Origin: Arthrobacter jiangjiafuii
GTDB lineage: Bacteria > Actinomycetota > Actinomycetes > Actinomycetales > Micrococcaceae
NCBI RefSeq assembly: GCF_018622995.1
Contig: NZ_CP076022.1
Coordinates: 1,426,001 to 1,490,000 of the forward strand
Length of the DNA: 64,000 nt
Reading direction: 5' to 3'
Both the position numbers and the translations under genes were made by a program. The notes beneath the pieces were generated by a model, which searched no databases, was not told the origin of the DNA, and saw nothing but the letters and a program-made list of their open reading frames with translations. Below, piece after piece: positions 42,375 to 52,635 of the stretch (positions are counted from its first letter, which is position 1; every line of letters begins with the position of its first letter).

Positions 42375-44849
42375 ATGACCAGCAACGACAAACTGCTGCA
42401 ACAACCGCAGGTGCGGGTAGTTGACCTCAAGATCGAGGGCATGACGTGCGCTTCCTGCGTCAACCGGGTGGAGCGCAAACTCGGAAAGATCGACGGCGTC
42501 GAAGCCACGGTGAACCTTCCGCTGGAATCCGCGCGGGTTCACGTGCCCGAGGGCGTGAGCGACGAGCAGATCCTGCAGACCGTTGACTCCGCCGGTTACA
42601 AGGCACGGCTGGTGCACCCGCACGGTTCACGGGCCACGCATACGGCGGCCCGGGCTGGAACCGGGAATGACGACGGCGGCCGCCACAGCGTCGAAGGCAC
42701 CGGACCCACCGGCACGGACCACACCGGCATGGGCCCCGAGGACACGGACCACGACGGCATGGACCACATGGCCCACGGCGGCACCGCCGCAACACTCCGC
42801 CCGCGCCTGATCCTGGCCGGCGTGCTGACCGTGCCCGTCCTGCTGATTTCGATGCTTCCGGCCCTGCAGTTCAGCAACTGGGGCTGGGTCGCCGCGCTCC
42901 TGGCGCTGCCGGTGGTGACCTGGTCAGCATGGCCTTTCCACCGGGCGGCAGCCATCAATGCCCGGCACCTTGCCTCCACCATGGACACGCTGGTCTCCAT
43001 CGGCGTCGCGGCCTCCTATCTGTTCTCCCTGGCCACCCTCGCCGCCGACCCGGGCCTGACCGCAGCCCCGGAAATGGCCGGCATGGGGGGAGCGGGGGAG
43101 GTCCACCTCTACTTCGAGGTGGCATCAGTGGTGACCACTTTCCTGCTGCTGGGCAGGTACCTCGAAGCCAATGCCAAAACACGCGCCGGAGATGCCCTCA
43201 AGGCCCTGCTGACCCTGGGGGCGAAGGACGCAGTGGTGCTGCGCAACGGCACCGAGGTCCGGATCCCGGCCGACACCCTCAGCGTCGGAGACCTGATTGT
43301 GGTCCGCCCCGGCGAGAAGATCGCCGCCGACGGCATCGTCACGCAGGGCCAGTCCGCTGTAGACACGTCCCTGATCACCGGCGAATCGGTTCCCGTGGAG
43401 GTGGGCCCGGGCGACGCTGTCACCGGCGCCACCGTGAACACCTCGGGCCGGCTGCTGGTCACCGCGACCCGGGTGGGCAGCGAAACCACCCTGGCCCAGA
43501 TGGGCCGGCTGGTCAGCGAGGCACAGTCGGGCAAGGCGCCAATCGCCCGGCTGGCGGATCGGATCAGCGCCGTGTTTGTGCCGATCGTGCTGGGTATTGC
43601 GGTGCTGACCTTTGTGCTGTGGCTGCTCCTGGGCGGCGACCTGCAGGCAGCGTTCACTGCCGCCGTCGCCGTGCTGGTGATCGCCTGCCCGTGTGCGCTG
43701 GGCCTGGCCACCCCGGTGGGCCTGCTCACCGGCACCGGGCGCGGCGCCCAGCTGGGCATCCTGATCCGGGGCCCGCAGGTGCTCGAGGACACCCGGACCG
43801 TGGACACCATCGTGCTGGACAAGACCGGCACTGTGACGGACGGCCGGCTCTCCGTGGTGCGGACCCTGGCCTTCGCGACGGCCGCCTCCGGCGCGCCTGC
43901 CGAAGCCGGCGCCGCCTCGCCTGCGAGCCGGGCGGCCGAGGCCGAACTGCTCCGGCTGGCCGGAGCCGTGGAGGCGGCGGGGGAGCATCCCATCGCCGTC
44001 GCCATCGCTGCCGCGGCGCAGAACGCAGCCGACGACGGCGCCCTGCCGGGCCACGGTTTGTCCCCGCTGCCGGCGGTTACAGGGTTTGATTCGGCCCCCG
44101 GCGGCGGCGTCCGCGGAACCGTGGAAGGCCACGCCGTCGTCGCCGGCCGTCCCGGCTGGCTCCAGGAGAACGGCATCACCCTGACCGGGGAAACCCGGAC
44201 CGCCCTCCGCACGGAACAGGAGGCCGGATCCACGGCCATTCTGGTGGCGGTGGACGGGCGGACTGCCGGCATCATCAGCCTGCAGGACAACCTCAAGCCG
44301 GGCTCGGTGGCCGCCATCGCCCGGCTGCGGGCCCTGGGCCTGCGCCCGGTGCTACTGACCGGTGACAACGCGGTGGTGGCCGCCCGGGTGGCCGACGCCG
44401 TCGGCATCGCTCCGGCCGATGTGCTGGCCGACGTGCGCCCTGAAGGCAAGGTCGAGGCGATCAAGCGGTTCCAGGCCGAAGGTGCCACGGTAGCCATGGC
44501 CGGGGACGGCGTGAACGACGCCCCGGCACTGGCGCAGGCGGATCTGGGCATCGCCATGGGCTCCGGCACCGACGTCGCCATCGAAGCGGCAGACCTGACC
44601 GTGATGGGCAACGACCTGGGACAGGTGGCCACCGCAATCGAGCTCTCCCGGCGCACCCTGGCCACCATCAAGACCAACCTGTTCTGGGCCTTCTTCTACA
44701 ACGCGGTCGGCATTCCGGTGGCGGCCCTGGGGCTGCTGAACCCGATGATCGCCGGTGCCGCGATGGCCGCCAGCTCCGTGCTGGTGGTGGGGAACTCGCT
44801 GCGGCTGCGCCGCTTCGGTAAGACGGGGCAACGCCTTCCTGCGAACTAA
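42375..44849 (+). CDS. copA: Copper-exporting P1B-type ATPase
   Basis: 824 residues. N-terminal HMA domain with GMTCASC (near 22-28). Then a His/Met/Asp/Gly-rich loop (about 105-137, including [11 protein letters not shown]) likely to bind extra metal. Eight helices follow; the transport site Cys-Pro-Cys is at 438-440. The phosphorylated Asp482 is in DKTGT, and the hinge is [20 protein letters not shown]. This is the Cu(I) efflux pump of the csoR-copZ-copA operon. GGAAGGA precedes ATG 42375. Confidence 0.97.
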   Translation: MTSNDKLLQQPQVRVVDLKIEGMTCASCVNRVERKLGKIDGVEATVNLPLESARVHVPEGVSDEQILQTVDSAGYKARLVHPHGSRATHTAARAGTGNDDGGRHSVEGTGPTGTDHTGMGPEDTDHDGMDHMAHGGTAATLRPRLILAGVLTVPVLLISMLPALQFSNWGWVAALLALPVVTWSAWPFHRAAAINARHLASTMDTLVSIGVAASYLFSLATLAADPGLTAAPEMAGMGGAGEVHLYFEVASVVTTFLLLGRYLEANAKTRAGDALKALLTLGAKDAVVLRNGTEVRIPADTLSVGDLIVVRPGEKIAADGIVTQGQSAVDTSLITGESVPVEVGPGDAVTGATVNTSGRLLVTATRVGSETTLAQMGRLVSEAQSGKAPIARLADRISAVFVPIVLGIAVLTFVLWLLLGGDLQAAFTAAVAVLVIACPCALGLATPVGLLTGTGRGAQLGILIRGPQVLEDTRTVDTIVLDKTGTVTDGRLSVVRTLAFATAASGAPAEAGAASPASRAAEAELLRLAGAVEAAGEHPIAVAIAAAAQNAADDGALPGHGLSPLPAVTGFDSAPGGGVRGTVEGHAVVAGRPGWLQENGITLTGETRTALRTEQEAGSTAILVAVDGRTAGIISLQDNLKPGSVAAIARLRALGLRPVLLTGDNAVVAARVADAVGIAPADVLADVRPEGKVEAIKRFQAEGATVAMAGDGVNDAPALAQADLGIAMGSGTDVAIEAADLTVMGNDLGQVATAIELSRRTLATIKTNLFWAFFYNAVGIPVAALGLLNPMIAGAAMAASSVLVVGNSLRLRRFGKTGQRLPAN

Positions 44850-45315
44850 GGGTGCCGGGGTGCGGGGGCGGCACCGGCTGGGCAATCCATGGCGGCCATC
44901 AGGCTTATCCGGTTCGGTGGATTTGCCCGGACCGGCGTGCTGATGTCGCCATAGCTGCGCCTTCGGCGGGCCGGGCTCTGTCCAAACCCGCCATAGCTGC
45001 GCTTTCGGCGCCGTGGTTGCACCGAACGTACACGTCCGGTGGGATAAGGGCAGCCCGGGCCGTCGAGAGTACACATCTGGTGATTTTCCCGGCGGCGAAG
45101 TCGCCATAGCTGCGCTCCCGGCGCCCCGGGCTGTGGTCAAACCCGCCATAGCTGCGCTCTCGGCGCCGCGGGCCGTGTTCAACCCGCCATAGCTGCACAC
45201 TCGGCGGCCCGGTTGCACCGAACGTACACGTCCGGTGGGATACGGGCAGCCCGGGCCGCCGAGAGTGCTGGCCCCAGGGGACGCCGGAGCGTTGGCCCGG
45301 AAGCCGGGGCCCGGG
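44850..45315. repeat. 466-base convergent gap with 41-42-bp repeats and an 82-bp duplication
   Basis: No gene is seen. CGCCATAGCTGCGC-type units start at 44947, 44989, 45102, 45144 and 45185: spacings 42, 113, 42 and 41, all in one orientation. A second block beginning TTGCACCGAACGTACACG is attached to units 2 and 5. As a result 44989-45070 and 45185-45266 form a near-perfect 82-bp direct duplication 196 bases apart. The core differs from the 31-bp family but shares a GAGTGTG-CAG start when read on the minus strand. Confidence 0.85.
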
Positions 45316-47841
45316 TCAGCCGGCCGCGGGGTCCTCGCCCGGCTCCACGGGCGTGCAGCTCGGGCCCACGAGGTCCACCGGATTGGTCAGCGGAATACCG
45401 GAGCCGTCCCGCCGCCCGTGCTCGGTGGGCAGCGCCCGCGCCACGCCGTTGGCTGCCGCGGCCTTGGCCGGACCGTGCCCGGCCCACGCCACGGAGAGGG
45501 CGTCCTCGCCCTTGAGGAAACGGTGCGCCCGGACGCCGCCGGTGGCACGGCCCTTGACCGGATACTCGGCGAATTGGGTCACCTTCACCGACCCGCCCGG
45601 AGTGCCCGGCAGGGTCTCACTGCCGGTGGAGACGGTGACAACGACGGCGGCCGGATCGTTTTGCGCCACCACGCCGAAGAACACCACCTTGTCATCGGCG
45701 CCAAGCTTGATCCCGGCAACACCGCCGGCGGTGCGGCCCTGCGGCCGGACCAGACCTGCACTGAAGCGCAGCAGCTGCGCCTGTTCGGTGATGAACACCA
45801 GCTCGTCGGTGTCGTTCTGTGCCACGCCTGCGCCCACCACTTCATCCTTGGGCTTGAGCGTGATCGCTTCCCAGTCGTCGCGGTTCAACGGATAGTCGGG
45901 GTTGACCCGCTTCACCGTGCCGTTGCGGGTACCCAGCGCCACGACCTCGTTCAGCGGCACCATTGCAATCAGCTTTTCGCCCTTGCCCAGGGTGATGAAA
46001 TCCTTCACGGGCACCCCGCCGGCCAGGTTCGGCAGTCCGGAGGTGGGCGGCAGTGCCGGCATGTCCAGCACCTGGATACGCACCATCCGGCCCGAGGACG
46101 TCACCGCCCCGATCTCGCCGCGCGCCGTCGTCTTCACCACCGAACGGAAGACGTCGTGCCGCACCCGCTGCCCCGCTTCGGTCAACGGCTCCTGGTTCGA
46201 GGTCCGGGCCAGCTGGCCCGAGGCAGTGAGGATGACCCAGCAGGGATCGTCGGCGATTTCCAGCGGCAGGGCAGCCTTGGCGCCCTTGCCGGTGGCGGCG
46301 GGAGCAGCGGCAACACCCTTGAGCGGTGAGGCGGCCTCGGATTCGAGCAGCACCGTGCGCCGCGGCGTGGCGTACTTGGCAGCCACTTCACCGAGCTCGT
46401 CGGAGACCAGGGCGCGCAGCCGCGGCTCGGAATCGAGGATGTCCTGCAGCTCCTTGATGGCCAGCAGCAGTTCCTCCTGCTCCTTCTCCAGCTCAATCCG
46501 GGAGTACTTGGTCAGCTGGCGCAGCCGCAGTTCCAGGATGTGGTTGGCCTGGATCTCGGTGAGGTCGTAGATGGCCATCAGGCGTTCGCGGGCCTGGGCG
46601 GTCTCATCCGAGGAACGGATGATCTGGATGACCTCGTCAATGTCCACGATCGCAATGAGCAGGCCCTGCACCAGGTGCAGCCGGTCCTGCTTCTTGCGCA
46701 GCCGGAAGGCGGTGCGCCGCCGGACCACGCCCAGGCGGTGCGCCACGTACACCTGCAGCAGTTCCACCAGGCCCAGGGTGCGCGGCTGGCCGTCCACCAG
46801 GGTCACGTTGTTGATGCCGAAGGAATCCTCCATGGGCGTGTACCGGTAGAGCTGGGCCAGCACGGCGTTGGGATTGAAGCCGTTCTTCAGCTCGATCACC
46901 AGGCGCAGCCCGTGGCTGCGGTCGGTCAGGTCCACCACGTCGGAGATGCCCTGGAGCTTCTTGGAAGTGACGGCGTCCTTGATCTTCTCAATGACCTTTT
47001 CCGGGCCCACCATGTACGGCAGTTCGGAGACCACCAGCCCGGTGCGGCGGGCGCTGAGCTGTTCCACCTCCACCTTGGCGCGGGTCTTGAAGGAGCCGCG
47101 GCCGGTGGCGTAGGCGTCGCGGATGCCGTCCAGGCCCACGATCCGGCCGCCGCTGGGCAGGTCGGGGCCGGGAACGAAGCGCATGAGCTCTTCCAGCGTG
47201 GCGTCCGGGTTGGCGATCAGGTGCTGGGTGGCGGCAATGACCTCGCCGAGGTTGTGCGGGGCCATGTTGGTGGCCATACCCACGGCGATGCCGGTGGCTC
47301 CGTTGACCAGAAGGTTCGGGAACGCCGCCGGGAGCACCTCGGGCTGCAGCAGCTGGTTGTCGTAGTTGGGGACAAAGTCCACCACGTCTTCGTCCAGGTG
47401 GTCCGTCAGCGTCAGGGCCGGTGCGGCCAGCCGCGCCTCCGTGTACCGGGAGGCGGCGGGGCCGTCGTCGAGCGAACCGAAGTTTCCATGCCCGTCGATC
47501 AGCGGCAGGCGCAGGGCCCAACTCTGGGCCATCCGCACCATCGCGTCATAGATGGCCGAGTCGCCGTGCGGGTGCAGCTTGCCCATCACCTCGCCCACCA
47601 CGCGGGCGGACTTCACATGGCCGCGGTCCGGCCGCAGGCCCATATCCGCCATCATGTACAGGATGCGCCGCTGGACGGGCTTGAGGCCGTCGCGGGCATC
47701 GGGGAGGGCGCGGGAATAGATCACCGAGTACGCGTACTCGAGGAAGGAACCTTCCATCTCGGTGGTGACATCAATGTCGATGATGTTCTCGGCGATCTGC
47801 TCGCCGGGTGAGGTCTTGGAGACGGGTTGGCGCCGGGCCAT
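45316..47841 (-). CDS. parC: DNA topoisomerase IV / second type II topoisomerase, subunit A
   Basis: 841 residues. Catalytic Tyr133 in [10 protein letters not shown]; the quinolone-determining region [17 protein letters not shown] is intact, with Ser105. The C-terminal beta-pinwheel (about 520-830) has repeats such as [12 protein letters not shown] and lacks a clear GyrA box, as in ParC. It is the partner of ParE at 27.1-29.2 kb. I chose ATG 47841 (ARRQPVSKT); a slightly longer start at 47862 is possible. Neither has a strong ribosome binding site. It is divergent from the GNAT fusion gene. Confidence 0.93.
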   Translation of the reverse strand: MARRQPVSKTSPGEQIAENIIDIDVTTEMEGSFLEYAYSVIYSRALPDARDGLKPVQRRILYMMADMGLRPDRGHVKSARVVGEVMGKLHPHGDSAIYDAMVRMAQSWALRLPLIDGHGNFGSLDDGPAASRYTEARLAAPALTLTDHLDEDVVDFVPNYDNQLLQPEVLPAAFPNLLVNGATGIAVGMATNMAPHNLGEVIAATQHLIANPDATLEELMRFVPGPDLPSGGRIVGLDGIRDAYATGRGSFKTRAKVEVEQLSARRTGLVVSELPYMVGPEKVIEKIKDAVTSKKLQGISDVVDLTDRSHGLRLVIELKNGFNPNAVLAQLYRYTPMEDSFGINNVTLVDGQPRTLGLVELLQVYVAHRLGVVRRRTAFRLRKKQDRLHLVQGLLIAIVDIDEVIQIIRSSDETAQARERLMAIYDLTEIQANHILELRLRQLTKYSRIELEKEQEELLLAIKELQDILDSEPRLRALVSDELGEVAAKYATPRRTVLLESEAASPLKGVAAAPAATGKGAKAALPLEIADDPCWVILTASGQLARTSNQEPLTEAGQRVRHDVFRSVVKTTARGEIGAVTSSGRMVRIQVLDMPALPPTSGLPNLAGGVPVKDFITLGKGEKLIAMVPLNEVVALGTRNGTVKRVNPDYPLNRDDWEAITLKPKDEVVGAGVAQNDTDELVFITEQAQLLRFSAGLVRPQGRTAGGVAGIKLGADDKVVFFGVVAQNDPAAVVVTVSTGSETLPGTPGGSVKVTQFAEYPVKGRATGGVRAHRFLKGEDALSVAWAGHGPAKAAAANGVARALPTEHGRRDGSGIPLTNPVDLVGPSCTPVEPGEDPAAG

Positions 47842-47943
47842 GCTGTTGTCGGGTCCTTGCATTGTCTAGGGGGCAAACGGGTGAGCGGGAGACCGCGGCG
47901 CTGCGGCCGGGGTGCCCTGCAGACAGTGGAGAAAAATTCCCAC

Positions 47944-47955
47944 TACTCTGAGTCT
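47944..47955 (+). promoter_or_regulatory. Candidate leaderless -10 element for the GNAT/acyl-CoA synthetase gene
   Basis: TACTCT at 47944-47949, then GAGTCT and ATG 47956; no ribosome binding site. Confidence 0.5.
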
Positions 47956-50652
47956 ATGGCTGAGCAGGGACATTACCCCGAATATTGGGAAGCTGACGTG
48001 GTGTTGCGTGACGGCGGCACCGGGCATCTGAGACCGGTGTCACCGGCGGATGCCCAAGCCCTGCAGGAATTCCACATGAAGCAGTCGCAAAGCTCCATCT
48101 ACCTGCGCTTTTTCACCTACAAGGCCAAGCTCAGCAACAAGGAGCTGGAGCGGTTCACCAACGTGGACTACCGGGACCGGGTGGCGTTTGTCATCACCAT
48201 CGGCTCGGAGATCATCGGCATTGGCCGGTATGACCGGCTGGATGACCCCACCGAAGCCGAAGTGGCGTTCAATATCGCCGACGGGCACCAGGGCCGCGGG
48301 CTGGGATCGATCCTGCTCGAACACCTGGCCGCCGCCGCCCGCGAAAACGGGATCCGCCGGTTCTCCGCCGAGGTGCTGCCCGAGAACCGCAAGATGATCG
48401 GCGTCTTCGCCGACGCCGGTTATGAGGTGCGCCGGCATTTCGACGACGGCGTCATCGCCCTGGACTTCAACATCGACCCGACGGACAAATCCCGGGCCGT
48501 GATGGAATCCCGTGAGCACCGCGCCGAGGCCCGCAGCGTCGCAGACCTGCTCTCGCCGTCGTCGGTGGCGGTCATCGGCGCCAGCCGCGAGTGGGGCACC
48601 GTTGGTTACCAGTTGCTCGAACACATTGTCGAGGGCGGCTTCACCGGCTCCGTGTATGCCGTGAATCCCGAGGCCTTCGAAGTGGCCGGCATGGTCTCGT
48701 ACGCCAGGATCGGCGATATCCCCGAACCGGTGCAGCTGGCGATTATCGCCGTCCCCTACGACCAGGTCCTCGCCGTCGCCGAGGAGTGTGCCCGGGCCGG
48801 GGTGAAGGGGCTGCTCGTGGCCAGCGCCGGATTTGCCGACGACGGCGAACGCGGCCTGGCCCGGCAGCGTCGCCTGGTGCGCCACGCCCGCGCCAACGGC
48901 ATGCGGGTGGTGGGGCCGGCCTCGCTGGGCCTGATCAACACCCGCCCCGGGGTATGCCTGAACGCGTCCATGGCGCCGGCGCTGCCGGTGCCCGGGGGAC
49001 TGGGCCTGTTCAGCCAGTCGGCTGCCATCGGGGTCCTGCTCTACGCCGCAGCGCAGCGCCGCAACCTGGGGCTGTCCTCCACCATCTCCGCGGGGAACCG
49101 CGCCGATGTCTCAGGCAACGACGCCATGCAGTACTGGGAGGACGACACCGACACCAAGGTGGTGGGCCTGTACCTGGAATCCGTGGGCAACCCGCGTAAG
49201 TTCTCCCGGATCGCCCGCCGCCTGGCCACCTCCAAGCCGGTCATCGTCGCCAAGTCCGATGTCACCGGGCTGCAGCTGCCGCCCGGCCACGCCGTGCGCA
49301 CCACCCAGGCACCCCCGGGCGCCCTGGACGCCATGCTGCGCCAGTCCGGAGTGATCCGGGTCAGCACCAACGAACAACTCATGGACGTGGCGCAGATTGC
49401 CGTCAGCCAGCCGCTGCCGACCGGTCCGTCACTGGCCGTCTTCAGCAACTCCACCGCACTCGGCCGTGTGGTGGCCGACGCCGCCGTCGGCCTGAGGCTG
49501 GAAGTGGGCAGCCTGCAGACGGACCTGGTACTGGACGCCGGACTCAGCGTGGCGCTGCCGCTGCTGCGCGCCGCCGTCACCAAGGCGCTCGCCGACGACG
49601 CCGTGCACGCCGGCGTCGTGACCCTGCTGCCCGCACCCGGGTTGACCGTGGAGCAGATCGCGGCTTGCCTGCAGGAATGCGTAGCCGAAACCGGCAAGCC
49701 GATCGTGGCCGCCTTTACCGGCATCATGGATCCCGGCGCGCACGTCGAGGGACTGCTCACCAGCGGTGGCCGGGAGGATGACGGCCGCCAGTCGGGCCTG
49801 CCCTGTTTTGCCAGCCCGGGAGCCGCCGTTACAGCGCTGGCCTCCGTGGTCCGGTACACCGAGTGGGCCGCCCGCGACCATGGGCACTTCACCGAACCGG
49901 CGGGGGCGGATCCCGACGGCGCCCGGAAGTTCCTGGAGGAACTGCACCCCCGGGTTCAAGGGGACAGCCTGCTGCGGCTGTCCCCGGCCGAAACCGAAAG
50001 GCTGCTGGGCTTCTACGGCGTGCCCCTGCTGCGCTCCATCGCCTTCGCCACCGCGGACGAGGCAGTGGCCGCTGCAGACGAACTTGGCTGGCCCGTGGTC
50101 ATCAAAACCATGGACGAACACCTGCGGCACCGCCTGGACCTGGGCGGAGTGCGCCTGAACATCTCCACCCCGGAGGAGCTGCGGAGCAACATTGCCCAGA
50201 TGAAGCAGGCACTGGAGCCCTACGGCAGCTTCGAAATGGAGGTCCAGTCCATGGCGCCGGCCGGCCAGGGCTGCACCGTGCGGGCCATCGAAGATCCGCT
50301 GCTGGGCCCGGTGCTCTCCTTCGGCCTCGCCGGTGACGCCGTGAACCTGCTGGATGACTGGGCGCACGGCATTCCGCCGCTGACCGACACCGACGTCGCC
50401 GAGCTGGTGCGCGCCCCGCGGGCGGCCGGCAAGCTCTTCGGCTACCAGGGCCTGCCGAAGGCCGACGTGCCGGCGCTGGAGGACCTGATCTCCCGGCTGG
50501 CGCTGCTCAAGGACGAGCATCCGGAGATTGCGCTGCTGGAAATCAACCCCGTGCTGGTGTCCACTGCCGGGGTGACGGTGCTCAGCGCCGACATCCGGAT
50601 GGGCAACCCGCAGCGGCGGACCGACAGCGCCCGGCGGGCGATGCGGGACTAA
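47956..50652 (+). CDS. GNAT - NDP-forming acyl-CoA synthetase fusion (PatZ-like protein acetyltransferase, domains reversed)
   Basis: 898 residues. GNAT domain first (about 15-175; acetyl-CoA loop HQGRGLGSILLEHLA). Then a CoA-binding domain (SVAVIGASREWGTVGYQLLEH, about 195-320), succinyl-CoA-ligase-like domains (about 325-640) and an ATP-grasp domain (about 670-898, with VVIKTMDEHLRHRLDLGGVR). The site of the phosphorylated His in active synthetases reads VRTTQAPPG, as in PatZ (TT), so the synthetase part is probably a sensor rather than an enzyme. E. coli PatZ has the GNAT at the C-terminus; here it is N-terminal. Likely role: lysine acetylation of metabolic enzymes. Confidence 0.88.
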   Translation: MAEQGHYPEYWEADVVLRDGGTGHLRPVSPADAQALQEFHMKQSQSSIYLRFFTYKAKLSNKELERFTNVDYRDRVAFVITIGSEIIGIGRYDRLDDPTEAEVAFNIADGHQGRGLGSILLEHLAAAARENGIRRFSAEVLPENRKMIGVFADAGYEVRRHFDDGVIALDFNIDPTDKSRAVMESREHRAEARSVADLLSPSSVAVIGASREWGTVGYQLLEHIVEGGFTGSVYAVNPEAFEVAGMVSYARIGDIPEPVQLAIIAVPYDQVLAVAEECARAGVKGLLVASAGFADDGERGLARQRRLVRHARANGMRVVGPASLGLINTRPGVCLNASMAPALPVPGGLGLFSQSAAIGVLLYAAAQRRNLGLSSTISAGNRADVSGNDAMQYWEDDTDTKVVGLYLESVGNPRKFSRIARRLATSKPVIVAKSDVTGLQLPPGHAVRTTQAPPGALDAMLRQSGVIRVSTNEQLMDVAQIAVSQPLPTGPSLAVFSNSTALGRVVADAAVGLRLEVGSLQTDLVLDAGLSVALPLLRAAVTKALADDAVHAGVVTLLPAPGLTVEQIAACLQECVAETGKPIVAAFTGIMDPGAHVEGLLTSGGREDDGRQSGLPCFASPGAAVTALASVVRYTEWAARDHGHFTEPAGADPDGARKFLEELHPRVQGDSLLRLSPAETERLLGFYGVPLLRSIAFATADEAVAAADELGWPVVIKTMDEHLRHRLDLGGVRLNISTPEELRSNIAQMKQALEPYGSFEMEVQSMAPAGQGCTVRAIEDPLLGPVLSFGLAGDAVNLLDDWAHGIPPLTDTDVAELVRAPRAAGKLFGYQGLPKADVPALEDLISRLALLKDEHPEIALLEINPVLVSTAGVTVLSADIRMGNPQRRTDSARRAMRD

Positions 50653-50712
50653 GTCGGGCTCCACCCGCGCGCCATTTAGGTGCTGGGGCGTTCTCTGAGG
50701 GAAACTGGAAGC

Positions 50713-51384
50713 ATGTCGCCGTTACTTTCCGCTGAACGCCGCAGCCTTGACGCTTCCATGGAGCGCGCCGGCTTTTACCCCACCCTTCTGGCGGACGTGG
50801 TCCACGACGCCCTGGACGGCCGTGAACCGCTGTCCCACCTGATCCATCTCGAAACCCATTTCGAGCGCACCGAGGTGCACCGCCACATCACCGTGCTGGT
50901 GCTGACCGAGGACATGCTGGTCATCACCCACGTGGATGACCAGCAGCTCGATGACGCCGGGGAGCAGATGATGGCCCAGGTCTCCACCGAGTCCGTTCCG
51001 GTTACCCAGATCCGCTCCGTGATCCTGGGCTACATGTACGCCCAGCCGCAGGACTACAAGCCCTCGGACCAGGCCCGCGAGCTGACCCTGGCCATCGCCT
51101 GGTCCGGCGGCCAGCGCCTGGACATGGGCCCGGCGGGCTGCTCGGACCCGCAGTGCGACGCCGACCACGGCTACACCGGCACCATCGCCCAGGAGGACAT
51201 CGTGCTCCGGGTCAGTGCCGAGGCCGACGGCGCGCAGGCAGTGCAGAACGCCAAGGACTTTGCCCGCGCGCTGCGCAAGGTCAACACCGACACCCTGAAT
51301 CTGCGGCCGCTGGAACCCGGGGACACCCGCCAGCGTGCAGCGGGCATCGGCAGCCGGTTCAACCGCAGCCACCACCAGCGGTAA
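50713..51384 (+). CDS. DUF5998 family protein
   Basis: 223 residues from ATG 50713. No signal peptide or membrane segment. Conserved blocks: LIHLETHFERTEVHRHITVLVLTEDMLVI (beta-rich, PH-like in appearance), QMMAQVSTESVPVTQI, and CSDPQCDADHGYTG, a cysteine pair with His/Asp that may bind metal. The family is actinobacterial and of unknown function. The phosphodiesterase gene follows after six bases and thymidine kinase after that, so this is a probable operon. Confidence 0.88.
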   Translation: MSPLLSAERRSLDASMERAGFYPTLLADVVHDALDGREPLSHLIHLETHFERTEVHRHITVLVLTEDMLVITHVDDQQLDDAGEQMMAQVSTESVPVTQIRSVILGYMYAQPQDYKPSDQARELTLAIAWSGGQRLDMGPAGCSDPQCDADHGYTGTIAQEDIVLRVSAEADGAQAVQNAKDFARALRKVNTDTLNLRPLEPGDTRQRAAGIGSRFNRSHHQR

Positions 51385-51390
51385 GGGGTC

Positions 51391-52632
51391 ATGGACGTAG
51401 GAACAGACGCCGGCACCAGCTCGAGCCCTTCTCCGGCGGCCGGTGAGCCGTTGCCTCCGGCTCCCGGGTACGGACGCAGCAGCGTTGCGGAGGTGCTGGC
51501 CAGTTCGGCAGCCGTCCTCGGCGTGCCGGGATTCACCAACACCCTGAAACTGCCCGCCGCCAAGCGCGTCTGCGTGGTCATGGTGGACGGCCTGGGCTGG
51601 TCGCTGCTGAAACAGCGCAGCGGCCATGCCCCGTTCCTGCGCGGCTTCCTGCCCGCAGGGCGGGTGCTGACCGCAGCTTTTCCCACCACGACGGCGGCGT
51701 CCCTGGCCTCGCTGGGCACCGGACGTCCGCCGGGTGAACACGGCATGGTCGGGTACGACGTGCTCGACCCCGAGCAGGACAAGGTTGTGAACCTGCTGGG
51801 CAACTGGGACCCGGGCGTTGATCCGCAAACCTGGCAGCCCTGCCCCACCATCCTGGAACAGGCCGCCGAGCATGTTCCGGTCGCCTCGGTGAGCCTGCCC
51901 CGGTTCGAGCACTCGGCGATGACCGAGGCAGCACTGCGCGGCGGCCGCTTCATCGGTGCCACCGGCGTCCACGCCCGGGTTGGCGCGGCGGCGGAAGCCC
52001 TGGCCGCCTCTCCGCGCATGCTCATGTACCTGTACTGGAACGAGCTGGACAAGGCCGGGCACAAACACGGCGCCCAGTCGGCGCAGTGGGGCTACCAGCT
52101 CGAGGAGCTGGACAGCGCCCTGAAGCTGCTGGCCGGCCGGCTGCCGGCAGACACCCTGCTGCTGCTCACCGCCGACCACGGCATGGTGGACGTCGCCCCC
52201 GAACACCGCTACGACTTCTCCGCAGATCCCGCGCTGGTTGCCGGTGTACGGCACACCGCCGGCGAGCCGCGGATGGTGCACCTGTACCTGGAGCCCGACG
52301 CCGGTACCGGCCACCGCGAGAAGCTGATCGCTGCGTGGCGGGCAGCCTATGGCCGCAAGGCCTGGATCACCACCCGGGAAGAGGCCGTCGCTGCCGGCTA
52401 CTTCGGACCCGTAGTCACCGACGCGGTGCTGCCGCGGATCGGCGACGTACTGGTCCTGGCGCGGGAGCCGATCGCCCTGTACGACACCCGGCGCATGAAT
52501 CCCTCATCGCTTGCAGTGGTGGGACAGCACGGGTCCCTGACCAAGGCGGAACGGGAAGTGCCGCTGTTGACGCTGGCGGCCCCCGCCGCGAAGAAGGCTG
52601 CCGGAGCACACGCCGGCCGCGGAAAGAAATAA
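51391..52632 (+). CDS. Alkaline-phosphatase-superfamily phosphodiesterase / nucleotide pyrophosphatase type
   Basis: 413 residues. VCVVMVDGLGWSLL carries the first metal-binding Asp. FPTTTAASLASLGTGRPPGEHGMVGYDV carries the Thr nucleophile. TADHGMVDV and a C-terminal GSLTKAERE complete the two-zinc site of the type I phosphodiesterase/nucleotide pyrophosphatase group. No convincing signal peptide, so it is probably cytosolic. The substrate is unknown. It is followed by thymidine kinase three bases later, so a nucleotide-related role is plausible (inference). Confidence 0.9.
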   Translation: MDVGTDAGTSSSPSPAAGEPLPPAPGYGRSSVAEVLASSAAVLGVPGFTNTLKLPAAKRVCVVMVDGLGWSLLKQRSGHAPFLRGFLPAGRVLTAAFPTTTAASLASLGTGRPPGEHGMVGYDVLDPEQDKVVNLLGNWDPGVDPQTWQPCPTILEQAAEHVPVASVSLPRFEHSAMTEAALRGGRFIGATGVHARVGAAAEALAASPRMLMYLYWNELDKAGHKHGAQSAQWGYQLEELDSALKLLAGRLPADTLLLLTADHGMVDVAPEHRYDFSADPALVAGVRHTAGEPRMVHLYLEPDAGTGHREKLIAAWRAAYGRKAWITTREEAVAAGYFGPVVTDAVLPRIGDVLVLAREPIALYDTRRMNPSSLAVVGQHGSLTKAEREVPLLTLAAPAAKKAAGAHAGRGKK

Positions 52633-52635
52633 GCC

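Noticed and set aside
44947-45266. Insertion sequence or transposon remnant
   Set aside because: No terminal inverted repeats, target duplication or transposase fragment; the pattern is internal direct duplication.
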